From Burkholderiaceae bacterium (GTDB lineage: Bacteria > Pseudomonadota > Gammaproteobacteria > Burkholderiales > Burkholderiaceae_C), in NCBI GenBank assembly GCA_017992055.1, contig JAGOPK010000006.1:169249-233248 (forward strand): a DNA stretch of 64,000 nt. The letters run 5' to 3'. The translations under genes were made by a program, and so were the position numbers. This document shows, piece after piece, positions 37,380-46,214 of this stretch. The notes below the pieces were generated by a model. That model searched no databases. It saw only the letters and a list, made by a program, of their open reading frames with translations, and was not told the origin of the DNA. Each line of letters begins with the position of its first letter. Position 1 is the stretch's first letter.

Positions 37380-38348
37380 ATGTCCAAGCCGAAACCCGCC
37401 CCGTTGCCTCCTGGCACCGTGGTCGGCGGCTACACCATCGTGAAGCGGCTGGCCGCCGGTGGCTTTGGCGTGGTCTACCTGGCCGAGGATGCCGAGCGGC
37501 GTCCGGTGGCGGTCAAGGAATACCTGCCGGCCTCGCTGGCCGAGCGCTCGGTGGGTGAGTTCACGCCCCGCGTCAAGCCCGAGAAGCAGCCGCTGTACCG
37601 GCTGGGCCTGAAGAGCTTCTTCGAAGAAGGCCGCAGCCTCGCGCAGATCAGCCACCCCAGCGTGGTCTCGGTGCTGAACTTCTTCCGCGAGAACGAGACC
37701 GTCTACATGGTGATGAACTACCTGCAGGGCGATACGCTGCAGGACTTCATCGTCACCGCGCGCGACCTAAAGCGTGACAAGGTGTTTCGAGAGAGCACCA
37801 TCCGCAGCCTGTTCGACGAGATCCTGCGTGGCCTGCGCATCGTGCACCAGCACAAGATGCTGCACCTGGACATCAAGCCGGCCAACATCTTCATCACCAA
37901 CGACAACAAGGCGGTGATGCTGGACTTCGGCGCCGCGCGCGAGGTGCTGAGCAAAGAGGGCAACTTCATCCGGCCGATGTACACGCCGGGCTTTGCCGCG
38001 CCCGAGATGTACCGCCGCGACGGCACGCTGGGCCCCTGGACCGACATCTATGCCATCGGTGCCTGCATCTATGCCTGCATGCAGGGCTATCCGCCCAACG
38101 ATGCGCCGCAGCGACTTGAAAAAGACCGGCTGGCGCTCAGCCTGTCGCGGCTGCGCAATGTGTATTCCGACAACCTGATCGAGGTCACCGAGTGGTGCAT
38201 GTCGCTGGACCCGCTGAGTCGGCCGCAGAGCGTGTTTGCGCTGCAGAAGGAACTGGCCCGCGAGACCGAGCGCCGCTACACCAAGCTCAGCTTCAGCGAG
38301 CGCCTGAAGCTGCAGATCGAGAGCCTGAAGACCGGGGTCAAGCCCTGA
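37380..38348 (+). CDS. Serine/threonine protein kinase (Hanks type)
   Basis: A 322-residue kinase, cytoplasmic as far as visible (no membrane helix or sensor domain). The glycine loop is LAAGGFGVVYLAED, the ATP lysine Lys46 (VAVKEY), the catalytic loop HLDIKPANIF (Asp164), the metal-binding DFGAAR (Asp182) and the APE motif FAAPEMY. HLD replaces the usual HRD, which is common in bacterial members. A C-terminal ~50-residue helical tail follows the fold. The start at ATG 37380 fits the kinase fold; the frame stays open far upstream only because of base composition. It is paired with the PP2C phosphatase 25 bases downstream. Such pairs occur in type VI secretion clusters and as free-standing modules; no type VI genes are seen here. 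Confidence 0.93.
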   Translation: MSKPKPAPLPPGTVVGGYTIVKRLAAGGFGVVYLAEDAERRPVAVKEYLPASLAERSVGEFTPRVKPEKQPLYRLGLKSFFEEGRSLAQISHPSVVSVLNFFRENETVYMVMNYLQGDTLQDFIVTARDLKRDKVFRESTIRSLFDEILRGLRIVHQHKMLHLDIKPANIFITNDNKAVMLDFGAAREVLSKEGNFIRPMYTPGFAAPEMYRRDGTLGPWTDIYAIGACIYACMQGYPPNDAPQRLEKDRLALSLSRLRNVYSDNLIEVTEWCMSLDPLSRPQSVFALQKELARETERRYTKLSFSERLKLQIESLKTGVKP

Positions 38349-38373
38349 GCCACGGGCGTCGACAAGTCCTGCC

Positions 38374-39303
38374 ATGAGGTTCTCTGTCTACCAGGTCAGC
38401 CGCAAGGGTGGCCGCCACAAGAACGAAGACCGCATGGGCTATTGCTACACGCGGTCGGCCGGCCTGTTTGCGCTGGCCGATGGCATGGGCGGCCATCCCG
38501 AGGGCGAGGTCGCCAGCCAGATGGCGCTGCAGACCCTGTCGGCGCTGTTCCAGCGCGATGCGCGGCCGTCGCTGAAGGACCCGCTGCGCTTTCTGCACGA
38601 CGCCATCCTGGCCGGCCACCACTCGCTGCTGCGCTATGCCACCGAGCGCGGCCTGCTCGATACGCCGCGCAGCACGGTCGTGGCCTGCGTGCTGCAGGGC
38701 CAGGCCGCCTACTGGGCGCATTGCGGCGACTCGCGGCTGTACCTGGTGCGCGGCGACAAGCTGGTGGCGCGCACCCGCGACCACAGCTACACCGAGCTGC
38801 AGGACGTGCTGGGCCCCAATGCCGCGGCGGTGGTGCCGCCCAGCCACCAGTTCAACCGCAATGTGCTGTTCACCTGCCTGGGCAGCCCCGGCAAGCCGGT
38901 GGTCGACACCTCGGGCCCGCTGCTGATGCAGCCCGGCGACAAGGTCATGCTGTGCAGCGACGGCCTGTGGTCCAGCCTGAGTGATGCGCAGATCACCGAG
39001 CTGCTGGCCGAGCGTCCGATCAGCGATGCCGTGCCCGAGCTGGCCGAGCGTGCGCTGCGCAAGGCCGGCGCCAAGAGCGACAACGTCACCGTGCTGGCGG
39101 TGGAATGGGAAGGCGCCGAGGAGATCGACGACACCGCCGCCGTCTCCACCAAGGCCCTGGGCGACGAGGTCTTCGCGTCCACCATCCAGGCCAGCCTGGG
39201 CCCGGGCGAAGGCCCGGCCGCCGAACTGGACGAGGCCGAGATCGAGCGCTCGATCCGCGAGATCAACGAGGCCATCAAGCGCTCGTCGCAAAAGCGTCCC
39301 TGA
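38374..39303 (+). CDS. PP2C-family serine/threonine phosphatase
   Basis: A 309-residue metal-dependent phosphatase. It shows the PP2C motifs N-E-D-R ([14 protein letters not shown]), [14 protein letters not shown] with the metal-binding Asp, [17 protein letters not shown] and [11 protein letters not shown]. The core covers residues ~1-250. An acidic C-terminal extension ends in a helix. It very likely reverses phosphorylation by the kinase encoded directly upstream (cognate pair, inferred from adjacency). ATG 38374 has only a weak ribosome site. It is followed by rph after 23 bases. Confidence 0.93.
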   Translation: MRFSVYQVSRKGGRHKNEDRMGYCYTRSAGLFALADGMGGHPEGEVASQMALQTLSALFQRDARPSLKDPLRFLHDAILAGHHSLLRYATERGLLDTPRSTVVACVLQGQAAYWAHCGDSRLYLVRGDKLVARTRDHSYTELQDVLGPNAAAVVPPSHQFNRNVLFTCLGSPGKPVVDTSGPLLMQPGDKVMLCSDGLWSSLSDAQITELLAERPISDAVPELAERALRKAGAKSDNVTVLAVEWEGAEEIDDTAAVSTKALGDEVFASTIQASLGPGEGPAAELDEAEIERSIREINEAIKRSSQKRP

Positions 39304-39326
39304 CTTTTCCCGAACGAGGTTTCCCG

Positions 39327-40058
39327 ATGAGCGACTTCCAGCGCGGCGATGGCCGTGCCCATGACGCCTTGCGCGCCGTCAGCATCCAGCGCCACTACAC
39401 CTGCCATGCCGAGGGCTCGGTGCTGGTGTCCTTCGGCCGCACCCAGGTGCTGTGCACCGCCTCGGTCGAAGAGAAGGTGCCGCCGCACAAGCGCGGCAGC
39501 GGCGAGGGCTGGGTCACGGCCGAATACGGCATGCTGCCGCGCGCCACCCACACCCGCGGCGACCGCGAGGCCGCACGCGGCAAGCAGAGCGGCCGCACCC
39601 AGGAGATCCAGCGCCTGATCGGCCGCAGCCTGCGCGCGGTGTTCGACCTGAAGGCGCTGGGCGAGCGCAGCATCCTGATCGACTGCGATGTGCTGCAGGC
39701 CGATGGCGGCACACGCACCGCGGCCATCACCGGCGCCTGGGTCGCGGCCCATGATGCGGTGAGCTGGCTGCTGGCCCAGGGCAAGATCGCCGCCAGCCCG
39801 ATCAAGGATGCGGTGGCCGCGGTCAGCGTGGGCATCGTGGACGGCACGCCGCTGCTGGACCTGGAATACACCGAGGACTCGGCCTGCGACACCGACATGA
39901 ACGTGGTCATGACCGGCGCCGGCCATTACGTGGAAGTGCAGGGCACGGCCGAGGGCGCGGCCTTCACCCGCGCCGAGATGGACCGCCTGCTGCAGCTGGC
40001 CGAGGCCGGCATTGCCGAGCTGGCGCGTCTGCAGCGCCAGGCCCTGGGCCTGGGTTGA
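39327..40058 (+). CDS. rph: Ribonuclease PH
   Basis: A 243-residue phosphorolytic exoribonuclease that trims tRNA 3' ends using phosphate; the length matches the family (~238). Visible signatures are [51 protein letters not shown] (phosphate and RNA binding), [19 protein letters not shown] and TDMNVVMTG. The start ATG 39327 follows a GAGG ribosome site. It forms a conserved run with rdgB (14 bases downstream) and hemW, a Burkholderiales-type arrangement. Confidence 0.98.
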   Translation: MSDFQRGDGRAHDALRAVSIQRHYTCHAEGSVLVSFGRTQVLCTASVEEKVPPHKRGSGEGWVTAEYGMLPRATHTRGDREAARGKQSGRTQEIQRLIGRSLRAVFDLKALGERSILIDCDVLQADGGTRTAAITGAWVAAHDAVSWLLAQGKIAASPIKDAVAAVSVGIVDGTPLLDLEYTEDSACDTDMNVVMTGAGHYVEVQGTAEGAAFTRAEMDRLLQLAEAGIAELARLQRQALGLG

Positions 40059-40072
40059 GTCGGAGCATCGTG

Positions 40073-40717
40073 ATGCGCCTGGTGCTGGCCTCCAACAATG
40101 CCAAGAAGCTGGCCGAGCTGCGTGTGCTGCTGCAGGGTCTGCCGCTGCACATCGTGGCCCAGGGCGAGCTGGGCATCGCCGAGGCCGAGGAGCCGCACCA
40201 CACCTTCATCGAGAACGCCCTGGCCAAGGCCCGCCATGCGGCCCGCGCCAGCGGCGGCGCGGCGATCGCCGACGACTCCGGCCTGTGCGTGGGCGCGCTG
40301 GGCGGCGCGCCGGGCGTGATCTCGGCCCACTATGGCGGCGAGGTGGCGGTGGTGGAGGGCGAGGACCGCGAGGCGCGCCGTCGCCGCCAGGATGCGCTGA
40401 ACAATGCGCGCCTGCTGGCCGATCTGGATGTGCTGGGCCCGCAGGCGGACCGCCGCGGCCACTTCATCAGCACCCTGGTGGCCGTGCGCCATGCCGACGA
40501 TCCCGAGCCGCTGGTGGCCGTGGGCCGCTGGCCGGGCACGGTGCTGGCCGCGCCGCGTGGCAGCCAGGGCTTTGGCTACGACCCGCTGATGCACATCGCC
40601 GAGCTGGGCGCCACCGTGGCCGAGCTGGACGCGGCCACCAAGAACGCGCACAGCCACCGCGCCCGCTCGGCCGCCGCGCTGCGCCAGATGCTGGCCGAAG
40701 CCTGGCACCTCGGCTGA
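40073..40717 (+). CDS. rdgB: dITP/XTP pyrophosphatase (non-canonical purine NTP pyrophosphatase)
   Basis: A 214-residue Ham1/RdgB protein that hydrolyses dITP, ITP and XTP to monophosphates and so keeps deaminated purines out of nucleic acids. Signatures are LASNNAKKLAEL at the N-terminus, HHTFIENALAKARHAA, the metal/base pocket DDSGLCVGALGGAPGV with SAHYGG, and FGYDPL followed by the basic SHRARS near the C-terminus. ATG 40073 is chosen because CGGAG lies 7 bases upstream; GTG 40070 and a start at 40055 are possible. It follows rph closely and precedes hemW by 10 bases. Confidence 0.97.
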   Translation: MRLVLASNNAKKLAELRVLLQGLPLHIVAQGELGIAEAEEPHHTFIENALAKARHAARASGGAAIADDSGLCVGALGGAPGVISAHYGGEVAVVEGEDREARRRRQDALNNARLLADLDVLGPQADRRGHFISTLVAVRHADDPEPLVAVGRWPGTVLAAPRGSQGFGYDPLMHIAELGATVAELDAATKNAHSHRARSAAALRQMLAEAWHLG

Positions 40718-40727
40718 TGCGCCTGGC

Positions 40728-41951
40728 ATGAGTGACGACCTGGTCAGCCGCTACCTGCGGCCCGGCACGCTGAGCCTGGGCGCGTCGCCGCCGCTGTCGC
40801 TGTATGTGCACCTGCCCTGGTGCATCGCCAAGTGCCCGTACTGCGACTTCAACTCGCACCAGCGGCCGGCCGGCGATGACGGCGGCCTGCCCGAAGGCCG
40901 CTACCTCGATGCCCTGGTGGCCGATCTGGAAGCCGCGCTGCCCCAGGTCTGGGGCCGGCCGGTGATCAGCATCTTCATCGGCGGTGGCACGCCCAGCCTG
41001 TTTTCGCCGGACGGCATCAACCGCCTGCTGGCCGACATCCGCGCCCGCCTGCCGCTGGAGCCGGGCTGCGAGATCACGCTGGAAGCCAACCCCGGCAGCT
41101 TCGAGCGCGAGCGCTTTCGTGCCTTTCGCGCGGCCGGCGTCACGCGCCTGTCGGTGGGCGTGCAGAGCTTCGACGATGCCATGCTGCTGCGCCTGGGTCG
41201 GGTGCACGACGGCGCCCAGGCCCGCGCCGCGGTGGCCGAGGCGGCGGCGGCCTTCGACACCTTCAACCTCGACCTGATGTATGCGCTGCCGGGCCAGGAT
41301 CTGCAGCATCTGCAGGCCGATCTGGACACGGCGCTGGGCTTTGCGCCACCGCATCTGTCGGTCTACCACCTGACGCTGGAGCCCAACACCCGCTTTGCCA
41401 GCCAGCCGCCCGAGGGCCTGCCCGACGACGATCTGGCCAGTGACATGCTGGACCTGATCGTCGAGCGCACGGCCGCGGCCGGCCTGCAGCGCTATGAGGT
41501 CAGCGCCTTTGCGCGCGAGCGCCACCGCTGCCGCCACAACCTGAACTACTGGCAATTCGGCGACTATCTGGGCATAGGCGCCGGCGCGCATGGCAAGCTG
41601 AGCTATCCGCACCGCGTCATCCGCCAGGTGCGCTGGCGCGAGCCGCGGGCCTACATGGACCAGGCCCTGGCCCAGCCGCCGGGCCAGGCCATGAGCAACG
41701 ACGAGGAGGTGGCGCGCAAGCAGCTGCCGTTCGAGTTCATGCTCAATGCGCTGCGGCTGAAGGAGGGCTTTGCGCTGGCCGATTTCAGCGAGCGCACCGG
41801 ACTGCCGCTGAACGCAATTGCCGCGCCGCTGGCCGAGGCCGAGGCGCGTGGCCTGATCGAGCGCGACTTCGCCCGCGTCTGGCCCAGCGCCCGCGGCTTT
41901 GACTTTCTGTCGGACTTGCAGGCGCTGTTTCTGCCCGCCGACGCCGCTTAG
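40728..41951 (+). CDS. hemW: HemW, haem-binding radical SAM protein
   Basis: A 407-residue member of the HemN-like radical SAM family. The 4Fe-4S cluster ligands are Cys32, Cys36 and Cys39 in WCIAKCPYCDF, with the GGGTPS motif after it and the HemW-type C-terminal domain (FEFMLNALRLKEGF). Family members were long called 'oxygen-independent coproporphyrinogen oxidase' but lack that activity and are thought to insert haem into respiratory proteins. The last gene of the rph-rdgB-hemW run; its stop overlaps the LysR stop on the other strand by 3 bases (41949-41951 against 41948-41950, with 2 shared). Confidence 0.96.
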   Translation: MSDDLVSRYLRPGTLSLGASPPLSLYVHLPWCIAKCPYCDFNSHQRPAGDDGGLPEGRYLDALVADLEAALPQVWGRPVISIFIGGGTPSLFSPDGINRLLADIRARLPLEPGCEITLEANPGSFERERFRAFRAAGVTRLSVGVQSFDDAMLLRLGRVHDGAQARAAVAEAAAAFDTFNLDLMYALPGQDLQHLQADLDTALGFAPPHLSVYHLTLEPNTRFASQPPEGLPDDDLASDMLDLIVERTAAAGLQRYEVSAFARERHRCRHNLNYWQFGDYLGIGAGAHGKLSYPHRVIRQVRWREPRAYMDQALAQPPGQAMSNDEEVARKQLPFEFMLNALRLKEGFALADFSERTGLPLNAIAAPLAEAEARGLIERDFARVWPSARGFDFLSDLQALFLPADAA

Positions 41952-42868
41952 CCGGCGGCCGGGCGTGCATCGCCCAGGCCTGCGGCCGACCGCGCCAGCT
42001 CGGCGCGCAGCCAGTCGCGCAGGCGCAGCAGCGGCGGCCAGTCGGCCCGCTCGGGCGGGCACACCAGCCACAGCTGGTCGGGCTCGTCGTCGGGCAGCGC
42101 ATGCGGCGACAGCCGCACCAGGCTGCCGCTGGCCAGCGCGTCGGCGGCCAGCAGCTCACGCGCCAGCGCCAGGCCCAGGCCCTGCTCGGCGGCCTGCAGC
42201 ATCAGGCCGGCATCGTTGAAGGCCGCCACCGGCGCGATGCGCGGCGACAGGCCCTGGGCCTTGAACCAGGCCTGCCACTGGCGTGGGCTGCCCAGCAAGG
42301 CCTCGTCGGCCAGGGCCGCCGGGCCACGGCCCGCCAGGCGCTGGGCCGCGGCCGGCGCGCCCACCGCGATGCGTGGCGACACCAGCAGCGGCTCGCAGTG
42401 CAGGCCGCGCCAGGGGCCGCGGCCTTGGCGCAGCGCGGCATCGAAGCCCTGTCGCTGCAGGTCCTCGATGTGCTGGGAGCTGTGCAGGTCGATGACGATG
42501 TCGGGCGCCGCCTCGCGCCAGCGGCCCATGCGCGGCAGCAGCCAGCGCTGGGCAAACGAGGGCAGCACGGTCAGGCGCAGCAGGGTCGCCTCGGCGCGGC
42601 TGGATGCGGCGCGGGCTTCGGCCAGCGCCGCATCCAGCTGGGCCAGCGCCGGCTGCACGCCGGCCAGCAGGGCACGGCCGGCGGCATTGAGCACGATGCG
42701 CCGGCCCGGCCGGTCAAACAGCTGCAGCCCGGTCTGCTCTTCCAGCAGGCGGATCTGCTGGCTGACCGCGCTGTGCGTCAGGTGCAGGGCCTCGGCAGCC
42801 GCGCGCAGATTGCCAAGGCGGGCGACGGTGGCAAAGGCGGGCAGGGTGGACAACGGGATGCGGCTCAT
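41948..42868 (-). CDS. LysR-family transcriptional regulator (GcvA-like)
   Basis: About 306 residues from ATG 42868 (ATG 42880 would add four residues but lies on a -10-like element). The N-terminal helix-turn-helix spans residues ~8-65 (TVARLGNLRAAAEALHLTHS, then VSQQIRLLEEQTG). The periplasmic-binding-protein-like effector domain (~90-300) shows the GcvA/AmpR subgroup pattern: LRLTVLPSFAQRWLLPRM and a late AEQGLGLALARE. Its effector is unknown. It is divergent from a DUF1127-like gene, which is the usual arrangement for a LysR target. No other clear target lies nearby. Confidence 0.92.
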   Translation of the reverse strand: MSRIPLSTLPAFATVARLGNLRAAAEALHLTHSAVSQQIRLLEEQTGLQLFDRPGRRIVLNAAGRALLAGVQPALAQLDAALAEARAASSRAEATLLRLTVLPSFAQRWLLPRMGRWREAAPDIVIDLHSSQHIEDLQRQGFDAALRQGRGPWRGLHCEPLLVSPRIAVGAPAAAQRLAGRGPAALADEALLGSPRQWQAWFKAQGLSPRIAPVAAFNDAGLMLQAAEQGLGLALARELLAADALASGSLVRLSPHALPDDEPDQLWLVCPPERADWPPLLRLRDWLRAELARSAAGLGDARPAAG

Positions 42869-42873
42869 GCTGT

Positions 42874-42940
42874 TCAGCATAGCCGACCAGACTGGCCGGA
42901 ATTGCGCGCTTTTCTGGCCGGGATTGGCCGCCTATGCTGA
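42874..42940. promoter_or_regulatory. Mirror-image -10-like elements between lysR and DUF1127-like gene
   Basis: The 9-bp sequence TCAGCATAG (42874-42882) is repeated inverted as CTATGCTGA (42932-42940). Each contains TATGCT, a fair -10 hexamer, reading outward toward its own gene. Transcripts would start within a few bases of ATG 42868 on the minus strand and ATG 42947 on the plus strand, giving nearly leaderless messages. Between them lie two copies of a TGGCCGG(G)A motif, near 42893 and 42915, possible regulator contacts. The -35 boxes are poor. Confidence 0.3.
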
Positions 42941-42946
42941 CCAACC

Positions 42947-43243
42947 ATGAACACCGCCCTGTCCCTGTCCCCCGCCAGCCTGGCCACGCGGCCGCATGGC
43001 GATCTGCTGGAGCAACTGCTGCGCGCCCTGGGCCGTGGCCTGCTGCGCGCGGCCGAGGCCCGTCACCGGGCGCGGCAGCGACGGGCCGAGCGGCGCCAGG
43101 GCCGGCTGGCCGAGCAGCTGAGCCCGGCCCTGCTGCGCGACATCGGCGCGCCCGACTGGCTGCAGTTGGAAGCCCGGGCCTGGCGTCAGGCCGAGAACCT
43201 GCGCCAGCAGGCGCTGCGCCAGCAAGCCGCCGGCGGCCTGTGA
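42947..43243 (+). CDS. Small DUF1127-like protein
   Basis: A 98-residue, arginine-rich protein, helical and probably cytoplasmic. The segment LSPALLRDIGAPDW (residues ~58-72) matches the conserved 'L-x-D-I-G' heart of DUF1127 proteins, preceded by a basic helix. Family members are often stress-induced RNA-binding or metabolic regulators, but the role here is unknown. It is divergent from the LysR regulator and ends one base before the cheB stop on the other strand. No ribosome site is evident, which fits a near-leaderless message. Confidence 0.65.
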   Translation: MNTALSLSPASLATRPHGDLLEQLLRALGRGLLRAAEARHRARQRRAERRQGRLAEQLSPALLRDIGAPDWLQLEARAWRQAENLRQQALRQQAAGGL

Positions 43244-43244
43244 C

Positions 43245-44369
43245 TCAGACCCGGTGCACCGAGGCGCCGACGGTGCGCTTCAGGTGTTCCAGCAGCGTCG
43301 GCGCGATGCGCTGCAGCGGCAGCACCTCGTGGGCCGCGCCCTGGGCAATGGCCTCGCGCGGCATGCCGAAGACCACGCAGCTGGCCTCGTCCTGGCAAAG
43401 GTTCCAGCTGCCGGCGTCCTTCATCGCCCGCATCGCGCGCGCGCCGTCGCCGCCCATGCCGGTGAGCATCACGCCCAGCGCATTGGGGCCGACCACGCGC
43501 GCCGCCGACTCGAACAGCACCTCGACGCTGGGCTTGTGGCGGTTGACCGGCTCGCCGTCGCGCACGCGGGCGATGTAGTTGGCGCCCGAGCGTTCCACGC
43601 TCAGGTGCAGGCCGCCCGGTGCGATGTAGGCATGGCCGGGGATCACGCGCTCGCCGTCGCTGGCCTCCTTGACGCGGATGCGGCACAGCCCGTCCAGGCG
43701 CAGCGCATAGCTCTTGGTGAAGCCGGGCGGCATGTGCTGGGTGATCATCACCGCCGGGCAGTCGGCCGGCAGGTTCATCAGCACTTCCTTGGTGGCCTCG
43801 GTGCCGCCGGTGGAGGCGCCGATGAAGATGATCTTCTCGGTGGACAGCCGGCCCAGCGAGGCCACCGGCGGTGCCGCGCGCACGCCGGCGGCCGCGGCAC
43901 CGGCCGCCTGGCCAGGGGCGGATGCGGCCGTCGCCGTGGCGGCCGGTGCCGGCGGCAGGCGGCGCACATGGGCCTTGGCCGCGGTGCGCACCTTGTCGGT
44001 GATGTCCTCGGCCAGCTGGCGCAGGCCGTCGGCCACGCCGATCTTGGGCTTGGCCACGAAGTCCACCGCGCCCAGTTCCAGCGCGCGCATGGTCACCTCG
44101 GCGCCACGCTCGGTCAGCGTGGACACCATCACCACCGGCATCGGCCGCAGCCGCATCAGCCGGCTGAGGAAGTCGATGCCGTCCATGCGCGGCATCTCCA
44201 CGTCCAGCGTGATCACGTCGGGGTTGAGGTTGCGGATCATCTCGCGCGCCACCAGCGGATCGGCGGCGGCGCCCACGCATTCCATGTCGGGCTGCTTGTT
44301 GATGATCTCGGTCAGCAGGCCGCGCACCAGCGCGGAATCGTCCACCACCACCACACGGGTCTTGGCCAT
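43245..44369 (-). CDS. cheB: Chemotaxis protein-glutamate methylesterase CheB
   Basis: A 374-residue two-domain protein. The N-terminal receiver has [10 protein letters not shown] and the phosphorylation site in [14 protein letters not shown], with Lys in VAKPK. An Ala/Pro-rich linker (~142-175) leads to the methylesterase domain, whose catalytic triad sits in GASTGGTEA (Ser), ITQHMPPGF (His) and LTGMGGDGA (Asp). It removes methyl groups from, and deamidates, chemoreceptor glutamates. Last gene of cheR-cheD-cheB, 29 bases after cheD. CheA, CheW, CheY and receptors are not in the window. Confidence 0.98.
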   Translation of the reverse strand: MAKTRVVVVDDSALVRGLLTEIINKQPDMECVGAAADPLVAREMIRNLNPDVITLDVEMPRMDGIDFLSRLMRLRPMPVVMVSTLTERGAEVTMRALELGAVDFVAKPKIGVADGLRQLAEDITDKVRTAAKAHVRRLPPAPAATATAASAPGQAAGAAAAGVRAAPPVASLGRLSTEKIIFIGASTGGTEATKEVLMNLPADCPAVMITQHMPPGFTKSYALRLDGLCRIRVKEASDGERVIPGHAYIAPGGLHLSVERSGANYIARVRDGEPVNRHKPSVEVLFESAARVVGPNALGVMLTGMGGDGARAMRAMKDAGSWNLCQDEASCVVFGMPREAIAQGAAHEVLPLQRIAPTLLEHLKRTVGASVHRV

Positions 44370-44398
44370 CGTGTCGTCCTTCTGTCGCGATGCCGGGT

Positions 44399-45073
44399 TC
44401 AGAACAGGTCCACCGAGCCGCCGCCGGTGCTGGCGGGCACGGCGCGCTGGGCCGCGGCGCGGTCCTGCGCGGCCAGGGCCTCGGTATTGGTCGGGGCCAG
44501 GCGCTTGACCATGGCCTTGCCGCTGTGCGGCAGGAAGCAGACCTTGCGCGCGTAGATCTCCATCACGTCCTTGCTGACGATGGGGATGCGCTCGGTCTGC
44601 AGGTAGTCGATGACGAACTGCGTATTGCGCTCGCCGACGTTGATCGAGTTCATGCCGCTGATCACCGCGCCGCCGCCAAAGATCTTGGCCTCCAGCGTCA
44701 GCCGCGAGGCGCCGCGCTTCATCAGCTCGTTGATCAGCAGTTCCATCGCATAGCTGCCGTAGCGGCCCGATTCGCCGGCGCCGTCGGGCAACATGAAGTG
44801 GTTCATGCCGCCGATGCGGCGCTCGCGGTCCCAGATGCAGGCGGCGATGCAACTGCCCAGCGTGGTGGTGATGAGGATGTCCTCGTCGTAGACGAAGTAC
44901 TCGCCGGGCAGCACCTTGACGGCTTCGTTCTTGAAGTGCGCGTCCCAGTAGAAGAACGAGGCCTCGCCGCTCTTGCGCGGCGCAGCCTTCAGCTTGGCCA
45001 GCCGGGGCGTGGCATTGAGCACGGGCATGCGTGCGGCCGACAGCGGCGCGGCGGAGATCGGTTGGAGCGTCAT
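44399..45073 (-). CDS. cheD: Chemoreceptor glutamine deamidase CheD
   Basis: A 224-residue CheD. The catalytic Cys lies in [13 protein letters not shown] and the His in GGMNHFMLP, with the conserved AKIFGGGAV and NVGERN segments. It deamidates chemoreceptor glutamines and in some bacteria interacts with CheC. The N-terminal ~30 residues and the tail after residue ~195 are extra and low in complexity. It lies between cheR (72 bases upstream) and cheB, a common betaproteobacterial order. Confidence 0.97.
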   Translation of the reverse strand: MTLQPISAAPLSAARMPVLNATPRLAKLKAAPRKSGEASFFYWDAHFKNEAVKVLPGEYFVYDEDILITTTLGSCIAACIWDRERRIGGMNHFMLPDGAGESGRYGSYAMELLINELMKRGASRLTLEAKIFGGGAVISGMNSINVGERNTQFVIDYLQTERIPIVSKDVMEIYARKVCFLPHSGKAMVKRLAPTNTEALAAQDRAAAQRAVPASTGGGSVDLF

Positions 45074-45145
45074 CGGCGGTGCGTCCTTGCAGAGGGTTTT
45101 ATCGGCAGTGCCGGCCTGAACTGCAGGCCCGGCGCAGGCCAGGGA

Positions 45146-46018
45146 TCACACGCGCTGGTAGACGGTCTTGCCACGCAGCTTGAACAGGTCGCGCGAGTCG
45201 GTGAAGTTCTCCGAATGGCCGACGTAGAGCAGGCCCTCGGGCTTCATCGCGCCATGGATGCCTTGCAGCACCTTGCGCTGCGTGGGGCCGTCGAAATAGA
45301 TCATCACGTTGCGGCAGAACACGATGTCGAAGGCCTCGCCCAGCGAGGACCAGGAGGTGCTCATCAGGTTGAACGGGCGGAACTCGATCATGCGCGCCAG
45401 CTCGGGCTTGATGCGGATCAGCCCCGAGTTGCCACCCTTGCCGCGCAGAAACCAGCGCTGCAGCCGCTCGGGGCTCAGGCCGCGCGCGCCGGCCTCGTAG
45501 ACGCCGCGCTGGGCCGTGGCCAGCACCTTGGTGTCGATGTCGCTGGCGACGATCTTCAGGCTGGCGCTGTTGCCCAGGGTCTCGGCCACGGTCATGGCGA
45601 TGGAATAGGGCTCCTCGCCGGTGGAGGCGGCGCTGCACCACACGCGCAGCGGCCGGTTCTCGCGCGCCTTCAGCGCCTTCAGGTCGCCCACCAGGTCGTG
45701 GAAGTGATGCTCTTCGCGGAAGAAGGCGGTCAGGTTGGTGGTCAGGCAGTTGACGAACTCCTGCCACTCGGCCTCGCCGCTGGCGCCCATGGCCGACTGC
45801 AGCCAGCCCAGGTAGTCGGCAAACGAATGGTGGCCGGTCTCGCGCAGCCGCCGCGACAGCCGGCTGTAGACCATGGCCTGCTTGCCCGCCTGCAGGCTGA
45901 TGCCGGCACGCTGGTAGATCAGCGAGCGCACGCGCTCGAAGTCGGCCGCCGAGAAGGCGAATTCCTGGTCGACGCCAGCGGGTGCGGCGGCGCGGGTCAG
46001 CAAGGCGGAGTCGGACAT
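45146..46018 (-). CDS. cheR: Chemotaxis protein methyltransferase CheR
   Basis: A 290-residue SAM-dependent methyltransferase that methylates chemoreceptor glutamates. ATG 46018 gives a normal-length N-terminal helical domain (FERVRSLIYQRAGISLQ). The catalytic domain has NLTAFFREEHHF, the SAM-binding WCSAASTGEEPYSIAM, and DIVFCRNVMIYFD. No TPR extension is present. First gene of the che run; it is divergent from the diguanylate cyclase gene across about 196 bases. Confidence 0.97.
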   Translation of the reverse strand: MSDSALLTRAAAPAGVDQEFAFSAADFERVRSLIYQRAGISLQAGKQAMVYSRLSRRLRETGHHSFADYLGWLQSAMGASGEAEWQEFVNCLTTNLTAFFREEHHFHDLVGDLKALKARENRPLRVWCSAASTGEEPYSIAMTVAETLGNSASLKIVASDIDTKVLATAQRGVYEAGARGLSPERLQRWFLRGKGGNSGLIRIKPELARMIEFRPFNLMSTSWSSLGEAFDIVFCRNVMIYFDGPTQRKVLQGIHGAMKPEGLLYVGHSENFTDSRDLFKLRGKTVYQRV

Positions 46019-46153
46019 GGGCGTGGCGGTGCAGACAAGGGCAGACCTGGTTATCGGCCGCCGGCGGCCGATCTGCACTGCGACCATGCACCCGGGCATC
46101 GGCAACGCGAAATGCGCGAGCTATGCCGCAAACATCGCCTGCGGCGATGCACC

Positions 46154-46176
46154 GGGGCGCTGCTAGACTGGATTGC
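46154..46176 (+). promoter_or_regulatory. Extended -10 promoter candidate for the diguanylate cyclase operon
   Basis: TGCTAGACT at 46161-46169 is an extended -10 element (TGn plus TAGACT). It would start transcription near 46176, placing GTG 46215 about 39 bases into the message and making a TTG 46173 start unlikely. The -35 region is GC-rich and poor. Confidence 0.3.
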
Positions 46177-46214
46177 ACATTCCTTCATTTCACCGCCGCA
46201 CCGCCGCCCCGCCA

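Noticed and set aside
37380-39303. Kinase and phosphatase as part of a type VI secretion cluster
   Set aside because: No TssB/C, Hcp, VgrG, ClpV, FHA or other type VI component is in the window.
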